This document shows, one piece after another, positions 1-5,340 of a stretch of 5,340 nucleotides of DNA. The notes beneath the pieces are model-generated. The model did no database searches. It had not been told where the DNA came from and was given only the letters and a program-made list of their open reading frames with translations. Position 1 is the stretch's first letter. The number at the start of each line of letters is the position of its first letter. The stretch is from Citromicrobium sp. (lineage in GTDB: Bacteria; Pseudomonadota; Alphaproteobacteria; Sphingomonadales; Sphingomonadaceae): assembly GCA_002712945.1 (NCBI GenBank), contig PAVA01000004.1:1-5340 (forward strand). The letters are read 5' to 3'. The translations under genes and the position numbers were made by a program.

Positions 1-882
1 CGGCATCTCGGCAAGACATTGCTTGATGATGCGCGCGCTCTCGTAGACTTCCTTGACGCGGACCATGAAGCGGTCATAGCAGTCCGAATTGGTGCCAACG
101 GGCACGTCGAATTCCATCCGGTCGTAAACGTCGTAGGGCTGCGACTTGCGCAAGTCCCATGGAACCCCGGCCGCGCGGATCATCGGGCCGGAAAAGCCCC
201 ACTTGATCGCGTCCTCGCGGCTCACCACCGCGATATCCACATTGCGCTGCTTGAAGATGCGGTTGTCCATGACGAGGCTCATCGCATCGCCGAACAGCTC
301 GGGAAAACGGGAGTCGAGCCATGCACCAATGTCGACCAGCAGTTTCTCGGGCACGTCCTGATGAACACCGCCGGGGCGGAACCATGCCGCGTGCATCCGC
401 GCACCGCTCGCCCGCTCGAAGAAATTGAGCGTATCCTCGCGCAGCTCGAACACCCACAGGTTCGGCGTCATCGCGCCGACATCCATCACATGCGCGCCGA
501 TGTTCAGGAAGTGGTTCGACATGCGCGTCAGCTCGGCGAACAGCACGCGAAGGTACTGCGCGCGGATCGGCACTTCGAGATTGAGCAGCTTCTCGATCGC
601 GAGCACGTAGCTGTGCTCCTGACACAGCGGCGAGCAGTAATCGAGCCGGTCGAAATAGGGCAGCGCCTGCAGGTAGGTCTTGTGCTCGATCAGCTTCTCG
701 GTGCCGCGGTGGAGCAGGCCGACATGCGGGTCGACCCGCTCGACGATCTCGCCGTCGAGCTCCATCACCATGCGCAGCACGCCGTGGGCCGCAGGGTGCT
801 GGGGCCCGAAATTGATCGTGTAGTTCGTGATCTCGTCGTCGCCGGTGGTCGGCGATTCCTCGATCGTCAGTCCGTGTGCCAT
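1..882 (-). CDS. nuoD: NADH-quinone oxidoreductase subunit D (NuoD, 49 kDa subunit), 3' end cut off by the window
   Basis: NuoD is a peripheral-arm subunit of complex I that, with NuoB, forms the quinone-reduction pocket. The window holds the first 294 codons, in frame with no stop. The family is usually about 390-410 residues, so roughly the last quarter is missing. Seen directly: the N-terminal block [14 protein letters not shown] (residues 24-37), the 49 kDa signature [12 protein letters not shown] (57-68), and [11 protein letters not shown] (72-82). By alignment from memory, His33 and Tyr82 match the quinone-contacting His59/Tyr108 of the mammalian subunit, with the same spacing of 49. 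The later blocks [11 protein letters not shown] (121-131) and [16 protein letters not shown] (231-246) are also typical. The ATG at 882 is chosen because AGGAAA lies six to nine bases upstream and the protein begins where the family does. The gene follows the lipoprotein gene by 25 bases and is presumably co-transcribed with nuoABC. It is separate from nuoC, unlike the fused NuoCD of Escherichia coli. Confidence 0.98.
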   Translation of the reverse strand, partial: MAHGLTIEESPTTGDDEITNYTINFGPQHPAAHGVLRMVMELDGEIVERVDPHVGLLHRGTEKLIEHKTYLQALPYFDRLDYCSPLCQEHSYVLAIEKLLNLEVPIRAQYLRVLFAELTRMSNHFLNIGAHVMDVGAMTPNLWVFELREDTLNFFERASGARMHAAWFRPGGVHQDVPEKLLVDIGAWLDSRFPELFGDAMSLVMDNRIFKQRNVDIAVVSREDAIKWGFSGPMIRAAGVPWDLRKSQPYDVYDRMEFDVPVGTNSDCYDRFMVRVKEVYESARIIKQCLAEMP

Positions 883-886
883 CTCG

Positions 887-892
887 TTTCCT
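887..892 (-). promoter_or_regulatory. Ribosome binding site of nuoD
   Basis: The minus strand reads AGGAAA, followed by four bases and the nuoD ATG at 882. It lies directly downstream of the 12-base palindrome at 896-907, and its first base is also the last base of the second copy of the direct repeat at 892-921. Any hairpin in that palindrome would therefore abut the ribosome entry site. The site itself supports the chosen nuoD start. Confidence 0.6.
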
Positions 893-921
893 ATCCGCGG
901 GCCCGCGTTATCCGCAGGCCC
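892..921. repeat. Imperfect 17-base-period direct repeat containing a perfect 12-base palindrome
   Basis: On the plus strand, TATCCGCGGGCCC at 892-904 and TATCCGCAGGCCC at 909-921 match at 12 of 13 bases and are offset by 17 bases. The second spans the last codons and the stop of the lipoprotein gene. The first lies in the 25-base spacer before nuoD. Within the spacer, CGCGGGCCCGCG at 896-907 is a perfect palindrome. As RNA it could form a four-base-pair stem with a GGCC loop just before the nuoD ribosome binding site. The simplest reading is a small local duplication of the 3' end of the lipoprotein gene. There is no T tract, so it is not a standard terminator. Confidence 0.6.
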
Positions 922-1447
922 ACTGCCCGTCCGCGAACTTGCGTTGTTCGCCGTTCGCCGCGACGTAGAGGTCCGCCGTGCGCACCGCCTCGTTGCCCGC
1001 CGCCGGCACCACCCGCACGGTGACGCCCTCGGCCGTCATGGTCGGCCCGGCATAGATCGCGTCGAGCCCGCCTTCCTGCGCGGTCACATTGATAAGCTCG
1101 CCACCGATCCGGATGACGCCCTTGCCGTTGACCGCCGCGTCGTTGGGCGCACCTGCCAGCAGCATCTCGGTCGCGTCGAGCGAGAAGGTGCAGCCGCCGT
1201 CGCGCGGGCCGAGATCGACCCGGCCGATATTGCCGAGCTTTTCGAGTTCGAGCGGATTCGCGCCTTCGGGCACGGCCGAGGTGTGCGCCTCGGTGCTTTC
1301 CGGAGGGGCAGTCGTGCCCTGCGGCGCAGGGGTCTGCTCGCCCGCACCGACACGCGCCGCGAAATCGTCGCCGCTTTCGGCGGTGTCCTCGCCCTGCGAA
1401 CAGGCCGCCAGAAGGAGCGCGGCCGAAACCATCAGCATTCTCTTCAT
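908..1447 (-). CDS. Predicted small lipoprotein of unknown function, encoded between nuoC and nuoD
   Basis: The protein has 179 residues and I do not recognise its family. Its N-terminus is a lipoprotein signal: MKRM, a hydrophobic run, then LLLAAC with the lipobox cysteine at residue 16. Signal peptidase II processing and export to the periplasmic side of a membrane are therefore expected. Residues 17-62 are low-complexity, rich in Ala, Thr, Glu, Pro and Gly, as in a flexible linker. Residues from about 63 on look folded, with alternating beta-type stretches ([13 protein letters not shown], 111-123; VTVRVVPAA, 142-150; [11 protein letters not shown], 158-168). Cys86 (DGGCTF) and Cys178 (WACG, next to last) are the only cysteines of the mature domain and could form a disulfide. 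The start is supported by GGAGAAGG at 1453-1460, five bases before the ATG. The gene is 52 bases after nuoC and 25 before nuoD, in the same direction, so it is very probably part of the nuo transcript. A link to complex I is inferred from position only. Confidence 0.85.
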   Translation of the reverse strand: MKRMLMVSAALLLAACSQGEDTAESGDDFAARVGAGEQTPAPQGTTAPPESTEAHTSAVPEGANPLELEKLGNIGRVDLGPRDGGCTFSLDATEMLLAGAPNDAAVNGKGVIRIGGELINVTAQEGGLDAIYAGPTMTAEGVTVRVVPAAGNEAVRTADLYVAANGEQRKFADGQWACG

Positions 1448-1452
1448 CTATG

Positions 1453-1460
1453 CCTTCTCC
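1453..1460 (-). promoter_or_regulatory. Ribosome binding site of the lipoprotein gene
   Basis: The minus strand reads GGAGAAGG, five bases before the ATG at 1447. It is the strongest Shine-Dalgarno match in the nuo part of the window. It argues that this short frame is really translated and fixes its start at the ATG that gives a complete lipoprotein signal peptide. Confidence 0.65.
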
Positions 1461-1480
1461 ATCATCGGTCGACGTGAGCG

Positions 1481-1496
1481 AGCGGGCGAACCCGCC
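1481..1496 (-). other. GC-rich mRNA hairpin with a UUCG loop between nuoC and the lipoprotein gene
   Basis: On the minus strand, GCGGG TTCG CCCGC (1495-1482) forms five Watson-Crick pairs around a UUCG loop, extended by one possible G-U pair (1496 with 1481). It starts four bases past the nuoC stop codon. No T tract follows, so it is unlikely to be a full intrinsic terminator. It could stabilise or attenuate the message, or be chance in GC-rich DNA. Confidence 0.4.
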
Positions 1497-1499
1497 GGT

Positions 1500-2360
1500 T
1501 CAGTCCTTGTCCGTTGCCTTGCTTTGGGGCTCCGTCGCCCCTGCGGTCTCCTTCGTATCGCCCTTGCGCTCGGGCCGGTCCTCGCGATCCTCGGTCGGTT
1601 CGGGTGCGGGCGTGCGATCTTCCTCGGTCTGCTCCTCGGCGGGCGCGCCTGCGCTCACCTTCTCGGTCGCTTCCTTGTCGGTCTTCGCACCGGCGCCGGT
1701 TTCCTTGGGGCTGTCGGTCGTCTTGGCTTCGTCGACCGGCGGCGTGTGCGCCTTCTCGTCGCCGGGGAGGACGTAATCCGCGCCTTCCCAGGGCGAGAGG
1801 AAATCGAAGCTGCGCAGATCCTGTGCCAGCTCGACCGGTTCGTAGATCACCCGCTGTTCCTCTTCGGAATAGCGCAGTTCGACATAGCCGGTCAGCGGGA
1901 AATCCTTGCGGAAGGGATGCCCCTCGAACCCGTAATCGGTGAGGATACGGCGCAGGTCGGCATTGCCCGCGAAGATCACGCCGTAGAGGTCGAACACCTC
2001 GCGTTCCAGCCAGCCCGCATTGGGCCACAGCGTCGTGACGGTAGGCACCGGCGTCGTCTCGGCGGCGGTAACCTTCACCATGATCCGGCTGTTCTTCGTG
2101 AGGCTGAGCAGCATGTAGACCACCTCGAACCGCTCGGGGCGGCTGGGGGAGTCGACCCCGGCGATCTCCATCAGCTGCTGATAACCCTGATCGTCGCGCA
2201 GCATCCGCAGCGCATCCTCGATCCGGTCGCGCTGGACGGTAAGCAGCAGCTCTCCATGTTCTTCGCGCGCCTCGACCAGCATCTCGCCGAGCGCGCCGGA
2301 CAGCGTGTCCTTCAGCCCGTCGATGCGGGTGAAACGGGGGGCCGAATGCAGCACGCTCAT
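1500..2360 (-). CDS. nuoC: NADH-quinone oxidoreductase subunit C (NuoC, 30 kDa subunit) with a long charged C-terminal tail
   Basis: NuoC is a structural subunit of the complex I peripheral arm, packing against NuoD and NuoB; it binds no cofactor. The protein has 286 residues. The core, about residues 1-200, carries the 30 kDa signature EREVFDLYG (119-127) continuing to ADLRRIL, then the conserved [19 protein letters not shown] (141-159), [15 protein letters not shown] and FDFLSPWEG (186-193). Typical alphaproteobacterial NuoC ends near residue 200-210. Here a further roughly 86 residues (201-286, bases 1503-1760) are almost entirely Glu, Asp, Lys, Arg, Thr, Ala, Pro and Gly, have almost no hydrophobic residues, and look disordered. 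The ATG at 2360 is used because it overlaps the nuoB stop as ATGA and gives the expected N-terminus. The frame stays open further upstream into nuoB, but that extension is only the out-of-frame reading of nuoB. Translational coupling to nuoB is likely. Confidence 0.97.
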   Translation of the reverse strand: MSVLHSAPRFTRIDGLKDTLSGALGEMLVEAREEHGELLLTVQRDRIEDALRMLRDDQGYQQLMEIAGVDSPSRPERFEVVYMLLSLTKNSRIMVKVTAAETTPVPTVTTLWPNAGWLEREVFDLYGVIFAGNADLRRILTDYGFEGHPFRKDFPLTGYVELRYSEEEQRVIYEPVELAQDLRSFDFLSPWEGADYVLPGDEKAHTPPVDEAKTTDSPKETGAGAKTDKEATEKVSAGAPAEEQTEEDRTPAPEPTEDREDRPERKGDTKETAGATEPQSKATDKD

Positions 2361-2935
2361 CGCTCGACCGTCCCGCTGCGGCGGATCTTCCGCTGCAGCT
2401 GCATCACGCCGTAGAGCAGCGCTTCGGCGGTCGGCGGGCAGCCGGGGACGTAGATGTCCACCGGCACGATCCGGTCGCACCCGCGCACCACGCTGTAGGA
2501 ATAGTGGTAATAGCCGCCGCCATTGGCGCAGGAACCCATCGAAATGACGTATTTCGGGTTCGACATCTGGTCGTAGACTTTGCGCAGCGCGGGGGCCATC
2601 TTGTTGCACAGCGTACCCGCGACAATCATCACGTCCGACTGGCGCGGCGAGGCGCGCGGGGCGACGCCGAAGCGCTCCATATCGTAGCGCGGCATGTTGA
2701 CGTGGATCATCTCGACCGCGCAGCAGGCGAGCCCGAAGGTCATCCACCACAGGCTGCCGGTGCGCGCCCACTGGAACAGGTCTTCGGTGCTGGTGACGAG
2801 GAAGCCCTTGTCGTTCACCTCGGTCTGCAGAGCGTTGAAATAGTCTTCGTCGGGCTGACGCACCTCGCCCGGCTTCGCCGTCGGCTGCAAGCGGGGGTCG
2901 AGCCCTGCGGGGGTGTTCGTCTGGGTCTCGCTCAT
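2357..2935 (-). CDS. nuoB: NADH-quinone oxidoreductase subunit B (NuoB, PSST subunit, cluster N2)
   Basis: NuoB holds the [4Fe-4S] cluster N2, which passes electrons to quinone at the interface with NuoD. The protein has 192 residues, normal for the family. The cluster ligands are visible: the tandem Cys71-Cys72 in [10 protein letters not shown], Cys136 in MGSCANGGG, and Cys166 in [15 protein letters not shown]. Spacings of 64 and 30 residues are as I recall them for the mitochondrial PSST subunit. Other conserved blocks are [15 protein letters not shown] (80-94), [16 protein letters not shown] (100-115) and [19 protein letters not shown] (142-160). Residues 1-30 are a variable, polar N-terminus. 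The ATG at 2935 has only a weak upstream GGAT. The next in-frame ATG would fall inside the conserved core, so the longer start is kept. The gene lies 33 bases after nuoA, and its TGA overlaps the nuoC ATG by four bases. Confidence 0.98.
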   Translation of the reverse strand: MSETQTNTPAGLDPRLQPTAKPGEVRQPDEDYFNALQTEVNDKGFLVTSTEDLFQWARTGSLWWMTFGLACCAVEMIHVNMPRYDMERFGVAPRASPRQSDVMIVAGTLCNKMAPALRKVYDQMSNPKYVISMGSCANGGGYYHYSYSVVRGCDRIVPVDIYVPGCPPTAEALLYGVMQLQRKIRRSGTVER

Positions 2936-2968
2936 GTCAAATCCAATCGGGCGCGGGGTTGCCGGGGA

Positions 2969-3343
2969 TCACTCCCACTCCAGCGCGCCCACTTTCCATG
3001 CGTAAATCAGGCCGATGGCCAGCTCGCCGATGAAGATCATCATCGTCGTCCAGCCCGACCATCCGGTGAAATCGAGGCTGACCGCCCAGGGGAACAGGAA
3101 GGCCGCTTCGAGATCGAAGATGATGAACAAAATCGCGACGAGGTAGAAGCGCACGTCGAACTGGCTGCGCGGCTCCTCGAAGGCTGGGAAGCCGCATTCG
3201 TATTCGCTCAGCTTCTCGGCCGTCGGGTTGTGTGTGCCGGTCAGCCGGCTGACCCCCATCGGCAGGAACACGAAGACGCACGAAATCGCCAGCGCGACGC
3301 CGAGAAACAGGAGGATGGGAAGATATTGTTCGAGATCGATCAC
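2969..3343 (-). CDS. nuoA: NADH-quinone oxidoreductase subunit A (NuoA), likely GTG start
   Basis: NuoA is a small inner-membrane subunit at the junction of the peripheral and membrane arms of complex I. From the GTG at 3343 it has 124 residues, beginning MIDLEQYLPILLF. Three membrane segments are evident at about residues 7-30, 66-88 and 97-117. The conserved loop EYECGF (47-52), Arg65-Phe66 before the second helix, and the intramembrane acidic pair Asp77 and Glu79 in FDLEAAFLFPWA are all present. The C-terminus GALEWE is typical of alphaproteobacteria. There is no ATG near the N-terminus. A TTG at 3355 would add four residues (MESR), but the GTG has GGAA six bases upstream and gives the N-terminus I recall for related proteins. 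A stop at 3380-3382 limits the frame upstream. It is the first gene of the nuo operon seen here and is 33 bases before nuoB. Confidence 0.96.
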   Translation of the reverse strand: MIDLEQYLPILLFLGVALAISCVFVFLPMGVSRLTGTHNPTAEKLSEYECGFPAFEEPRSQFDVRFYLVAILFIIFDLEAAFLFPWAVSLDFTGWSGWTTMMIFIGELAIGLIYAWKVGALEWE

Positions 3344-3349
3344 GCGTGA

Positions 3350-3353
3350 TTCC
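3350..3353 (-). promoter_or_regulatory. Ribosome binding site that favours the GTG start of nuoA
   Basis: The minus strand reads GGAA followed by six bases and GTG at 3343. The competing TTG start at 3355 overlaps this motif and has only a poor purine run upstream. This is the main sequence argument for the GTG start. Confidence 0.4.
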
Positions 3354-3376
3354 AAAAGTCTGGCTCTCGGGGCCCG

Positions 3377-3405
3377 CCTCTAGGCTCCGCACCGCCCGCG
3401 CGCAA
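3377..3405 (-). promoter_or_regulatory. Weak candidate promoter for the nuo operon
   Basis: In the 127-base spacer upstream of nuoA, the minus strand has TTGCGC (3405-3400), a 17-base gap and TAGAGG (3382-3377). Each hexamer matches the housekeeping consensus at about three of six positions. Initiation there would give a leader of roughly 30 bases before the GTG. The spacing is right but the match is weak, so transcription could start elsewhere in the spacer or come through from the aldehyde dehydrogenase gene. No clear intrinsic terminator is seen after that gene. The rest of the spacer shows only short GC-rich inverted repeats. Confidence 0.22.
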
Positions 3406-3470
3406 GGGAGCCTGAGGCGCAACCTTGCCTCGCGTTTTTCGCAACATCCGCCCCATCGCCGCCGCGCGCG

Positions 3471-4901
3471 CTACTTCATCTCGCGCGCAATCGCCTTCCT
3501 CGACGCATCGCCATAGGGCGGCTTCATCCCGGCGAGCTTCGCGATGTCGATCTTGGGCTGGGTATAGACGCTGCGCGCGTGGCTGAATTCGCGAAAACCC
3601 TCGGGCCCGTGGTACGATCCGATGCCCGACGGCCCCACGCCGCCGAACGGCATGTCGTCCATCGAAACGTGGAAAATCACGTCGTTGACCGTCACCCCGC
3701 CCGAGATCGTGCGTTCGAGCACCTTCTCGCGCTCACTGGAACTGCTGCCGAAATAGTAGAGCCCCAGCGGGCGGTCGCGGCCGTTGATATAGTCGATCGC
3801 CTCGTCCACCGCCTTGTAGGTCTTCACCGGCAGGACTGGCCCGAAGATTTCCTCCTGCATCGCCTTCATGTCGTCGGTGACGTTGCGAAGGATGGTGAGC
3901 GGCATCTTGCGGGTATTTGCACTGGAGAAGCTTTCCTTCCCCGGATTCACCTCGATCGCTTCCGCGCCCTTGGCCTTGGCATCCTCGACCAGGCCTTTCA
4001 GCCGCTCGAAATGCTTGTCCGAGATGATCGCGGTGTAATCCTCGTTGTCGAGCAGCGTGGGATACATTTCGTGGACGCCCAGCTGGACGGCGGCGACAAC
4101 CCCTTCCTCCTGATCCTCGGGCACCAGCAGATAGTCGGGCGCAAGGCAGATCTGCCCGGCATTGAGCATCTTGCCGAGCGCGATCCGCTCTCCCGCGCGG
4201 GTCAGGTCCGCGCCCTTGCCGATGATGGTCGGGCTCTTGCCGCCCAGCTCCAGCGTGACGGGCACGAGGTTTTTCGCCGCCGCTTCCATCACCTTGCGAC
4301 CCGTCTCGGTCGATCCGGTGAAGACGAGATGGTCGAAGGGCAGCGCGGAGAACGCCTGCGCCACGTCTGGCCCGCCGGTGACGACGGTGACTTCGTCCTC
4401 CGCGAAGGCATCGGACACCAGTTCGCGCATCCGCTCGCTCGTCGCGGGCGTGAATTCGGAGGGCTTGATCATCGCGCGATTGCCGGCCGCGAGCACCTGC
4501 ATGAGCGGGCCGAAAGACAGGTTTACCGGAAAATTCCACGGGCTCATGATCCCGATCACGCCCTTGGGCTCGTAGCGGACCTCTGCCTTGGCGCCCATGA
4601 GGCCGAGCGGGAAGCGGACCGATCGCTTGTCGGGCGCGGCCCAGTGGTCGAGGTTCTTGAGGCAGTATTTGCCGAAGCCGATGGTGCTGACGATGTCCGT
4701 CATCATCGAACCTTCGTAGCTGCGGCTGCCGAAGTCCGAATTCATCGCCTCGGCCAGCGACTCGCCATGTTCGGAGAGGATCGACATCGCCCGCTTGATC
4801 CGGTCGCGCCGGACCGACAGGGGCTCGGGGCGGGCCTCGGTAAAGGCCCGGCGCTGGGATTCCAGAATGCGCTCAAGGGTCTGGGGGGCGGCGTCGCTCA
4901 T
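3471..4901 (-). CDS. NAD(P)-dependent aldehyde dehydrogenase, coniferyl aldehyde dehydrogenase type
   Basis: This enzyme oxidises an aldehyde to its carboxylic acid using NAD(P)+, in the cytoplasm (no signal peptide). From the ATG at 4901 it has 476 residues, full length for the family. Seen in order: MSPWNFP with Asn123, IKPSE with Lys146 for the cofactor, FTGSTETG (194-201), LELGGKSP with general base Glu218, NAGQICLAPDY with catalytic Cys252, EEIFGP (350-355), and a C-terminal FGGVGPSGIGSYHG with FSHARSV. The NAGQxCxAPDYxLVP form of the active site and the overall length are, from family knowledge, like coniferyl aldehyde dehydrogenases. The true substrate cannot be read from sequence, and a general medium-chain or aromatic aldehyde is equally possible. 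A GTG directly precedes the ATG, with GGAG six bases before the GTG and nine before the ATG. Either start changes the protein by one residue. It is divergent from the thiolase and 127 bases upstream of nuoA. Confidence 0.95.
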   Translation of the reverse strand: MSDAAPQTLERILESQRRAFTEARPEPLSVRRDRIKRAMSILSEHGESLAEAMNSDFGSRSYEGSMMTDIVSTIGFGKYCLKNLDHWAAPDKRSVRFPLGLMGAKAEVRYEPKGVIGIMSPWNFPVNLSFGPLMQVLAAGNRAMIKPSEFTPATSERMRELVSDAFAEDEVTVVTGGPDVAQAFSALPFDHLVFTGSTETGRKVMEAAAKNLVPVTLELGGKSPTIIGKGADLTRAGERIALGKMLNAGQICLAPDYLLVPEDQEEGVVAAVQLGVHEMYPTLLDNEDYTAIISDKHFERLKGLVEDAKAKGAEAIEVNPGKESFSSANTRKMPLTILRNVTDDMKAMQEEIFGPVLPVKTYKAVDEAIDYINGRDRPLGLYYFGSSSSEREKVLERTISGGVTVNDVIFHVSMDDMPFGGVGPSGIGSYHGPEGFREFSHARSVYTQPKIDIAKLAGMKPPYGDASRKAIAREMK

Positions 4902-4996
4902 CACTCGGGTCTCCGATTGTGTTTCTGGGCGTGGCTATTACATCGAACGCGATTCCAGCCAAAGTGTTGCAGCAGCAGAAAGGCACAAACGTTTCC
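4902..4996. promoter_or_regulatory. Divergent promoter region between the aldehyde dehydrogenase and thiolase genes
   Basis: These 95 bases separate two genes transcribed away from each other, so both promoters should lie here. The spacer is visibly less GC-rich than the flanking genes. An overlapping pair of -10-like hexamers is present: TGTAAT on the minus strand (4942-4937), five of six to consensus, and TATTAC on the plus strand (4936-4941), four of six. No good -35 hexamer sits at 16-18 bases from either. The aldehyde dehydrogenase ribosome site GGAG is at 4911-4914 on the minus strand. The thiolase has only AAAGG about 13 bases before its ATG, which is distant. No clear operator palindrome was found. 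Confidence 0.4.
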
Positions 4997-5340
4997 ATGG
5001 CCCAGTTCTCCGAAGCCGATCCGATCGTCATCCTCTCCTATGCCCGCACCCCGATGGGCGGCATGCAGGGCGCGCTGGCGGGCGTTTCCGCGACCGACCT
5101 GGGCGCGACCGCGGTGAAGGCGGCGGTCGAGAGGTCGGGCGTTGCGCCGGACAAGTTCGACCGGACCTACATGGGCTGCGTGCTGCCCGCCGGGCTCGGC
5201 CAGGCGCCCGCCCGCCAGGCCTCGATCAAGGCGGGCCTGCCCAAGTCGGTGCAGGCGACCACCGTCAACAAGGTCTGCGGATCGGGCATGCAGACCGTCA
5301 TCATGGGCTCCGAAGCGCTGGCCAGCGGGACGATCGACTA
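4997..5340 (+). CDS. Thiolase, probably acetyl-CoA C-acetyltransferase; N-terminal part, runs off the right edge
   Basis: Thiolases condense two acetyl-CoA to acetoacetyl-CoA or cleave 3-ketoacyl-CoA, in the cytoplasm. They feed polyhydroxyalkanoate or ketone metabolism, or fatty-acid and amino-acid breakdown. The window holds 114 complete codons of a family usually near 390 residues, so about 70 percent is missing. Seen: IVILSYARTPMGGMQGALA (10-28), the typical thiolase start; YMGCVLPAGLGQAPARQAS (58-76); and NKVCGSGMQT (91-100) with the nucleophile Cys94. The ATG at 4997 gives the expected N-terminus. GTG and TTG codons about ten triplets upstream are in frame but would add residues not usual in the family. 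The upstream ribosome site is poor. The catalytic His and second Cys lie beyond the window, so activity cannot be judged. Biosynthetic versus degradative role is undecided from this fragment. Confidence 0.93.
   Translation, partial: MAQFSEADPIVILSYARTPMGGMQGALAGVSATDLGATAVKAAVERSGVAPDKFDRTYMGCVLPAGLGQAPARQASIKAGLPKSVQATTVNKVCGSGMQTVIMGSEALASGTID

Noticed and set aside
19..1023. A plus-strand open frame of about 334 codons opposite nuoD
   Set aside because: It is antisense to conserved nuoD, ends in a Pro/Arg-rich stretch antisense to the lipoprotein gene, and has no recognisable motif.
1089..2414. A plus-strand open frame of about 441 codons opposite nuoC and the lipoprotein gene
   Set aside because: It is the complement of nuoC, whose motifs are unmistakable, and shows no coherent domain of its own. 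Long antisense frames are expected at this GC content.
2361..2771. An upstream extension of the nuoC frame into nuoB, which would give a 423-residue protein
   Set aside because: The extra residues are the out-of-frame reading of nuoB. The ATG at 2360 overlapping the nuoB stop gives the normal NuoC N-terminus.
2504..3349. A plus-strand open frame of about 281 codons opposite nuoB and nuoA
   Set aside because: It is a mirror of two highly conserved complex I genes, with a charged composition but no domain.
3400..3470. A possible intrinsic terminator after the aldehyde dehydrogenase gene
   Set aside because: Only very short stems (for example GCG-AAAAA-CGC) are found, and no stem followed by a T run on the minus strand.
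4945..4966. A sigma-54-type promoter suggested by TGGCTGG...CGC upstream of the aldehyde dehydrogenase
   Set aside because: The GG and GC elements are about eight bases apart rather than the ten that sigma-54 promoters need, and the flanking bases do not match.
3579..5117. A plus-strand open frame of about 512 codons opposite the aldehyde dehydrogenase and running into the thiolase start
   Set aside because: It is antisense to a gene with all aldehyde dehydrogenase motifs and overlaps the thiolase N-terminus in another frame. Its composition (many His, Arg, Asp, Gly) is typical of mirror frames in GC-rich DNA.

Overview
The window is GC-rich and densely coding. It looks like an alphaproteobacterial chromosome, most likely Sphingomonadales and perhaps Erythrobacteraceae. 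That placement rests on the mitochondrial-type NuoA/B/D sequences, the separate (unfused) nuoC and nuoD, and the general style of the aldehyde dehydrogenase and thiolase. It comes from recall of protein families, not from a search.

Layout. From 3343 down to 1, on the minus strand, lies the proximal part of a respiratory complex I (NADH:quinone oxidoreductase) operon: nuoA, nuoB, nuoC, a small predicted lipoprotein gene, then nuoD, which runs off the left edge. nuoB and nuoC overlap by four bases (ATGA). The other junctions are 25 to 52 bases. NuoA is a membrane subunit at the arm junction. NuoB carries the four cysteines for iron-sulfur cluster N2. NuoC and NuoD are peripheral-arm subunits, and NuoD with NuoB forms the quinone pocket. 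Upstream of nuoA, also on the minus strand (3471-4901), is a complete NAD(P)-dependent aldehyde dehydrogenase of the coniferyl-aldehyde-dehydrogenase type. A 95-base divergent spacer separates it from the start of an acetyl-CoA acetyltransferase-type thiolase on the plus strand (4997 to the right edge).

The complex I core genes are ordinary. The distinctive parts are the lipoprotein gene between nuoC and nuoD, the roughly 86-residue charged, low-complexity tail on NuoC, and two small GC-rich inverted repeats that sit in the spacers on either side of the lipoprotein gene. One of these lies inside an imperfect 17-base tandem duplication next to the nuoD ribosome binding site.

No RNA gene, insertion sequence, CRISPR array, integrase or phage gene was seen. 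No stretch over 300 bases lacks a gene; the longest gap is 127 bases, between nuoA and the aldehyde dehydrogenase. I do not see evidence of an undescribed multi-gene system. The lipoprotein and NuoC tail are the only candidates for lineage-specific additions.
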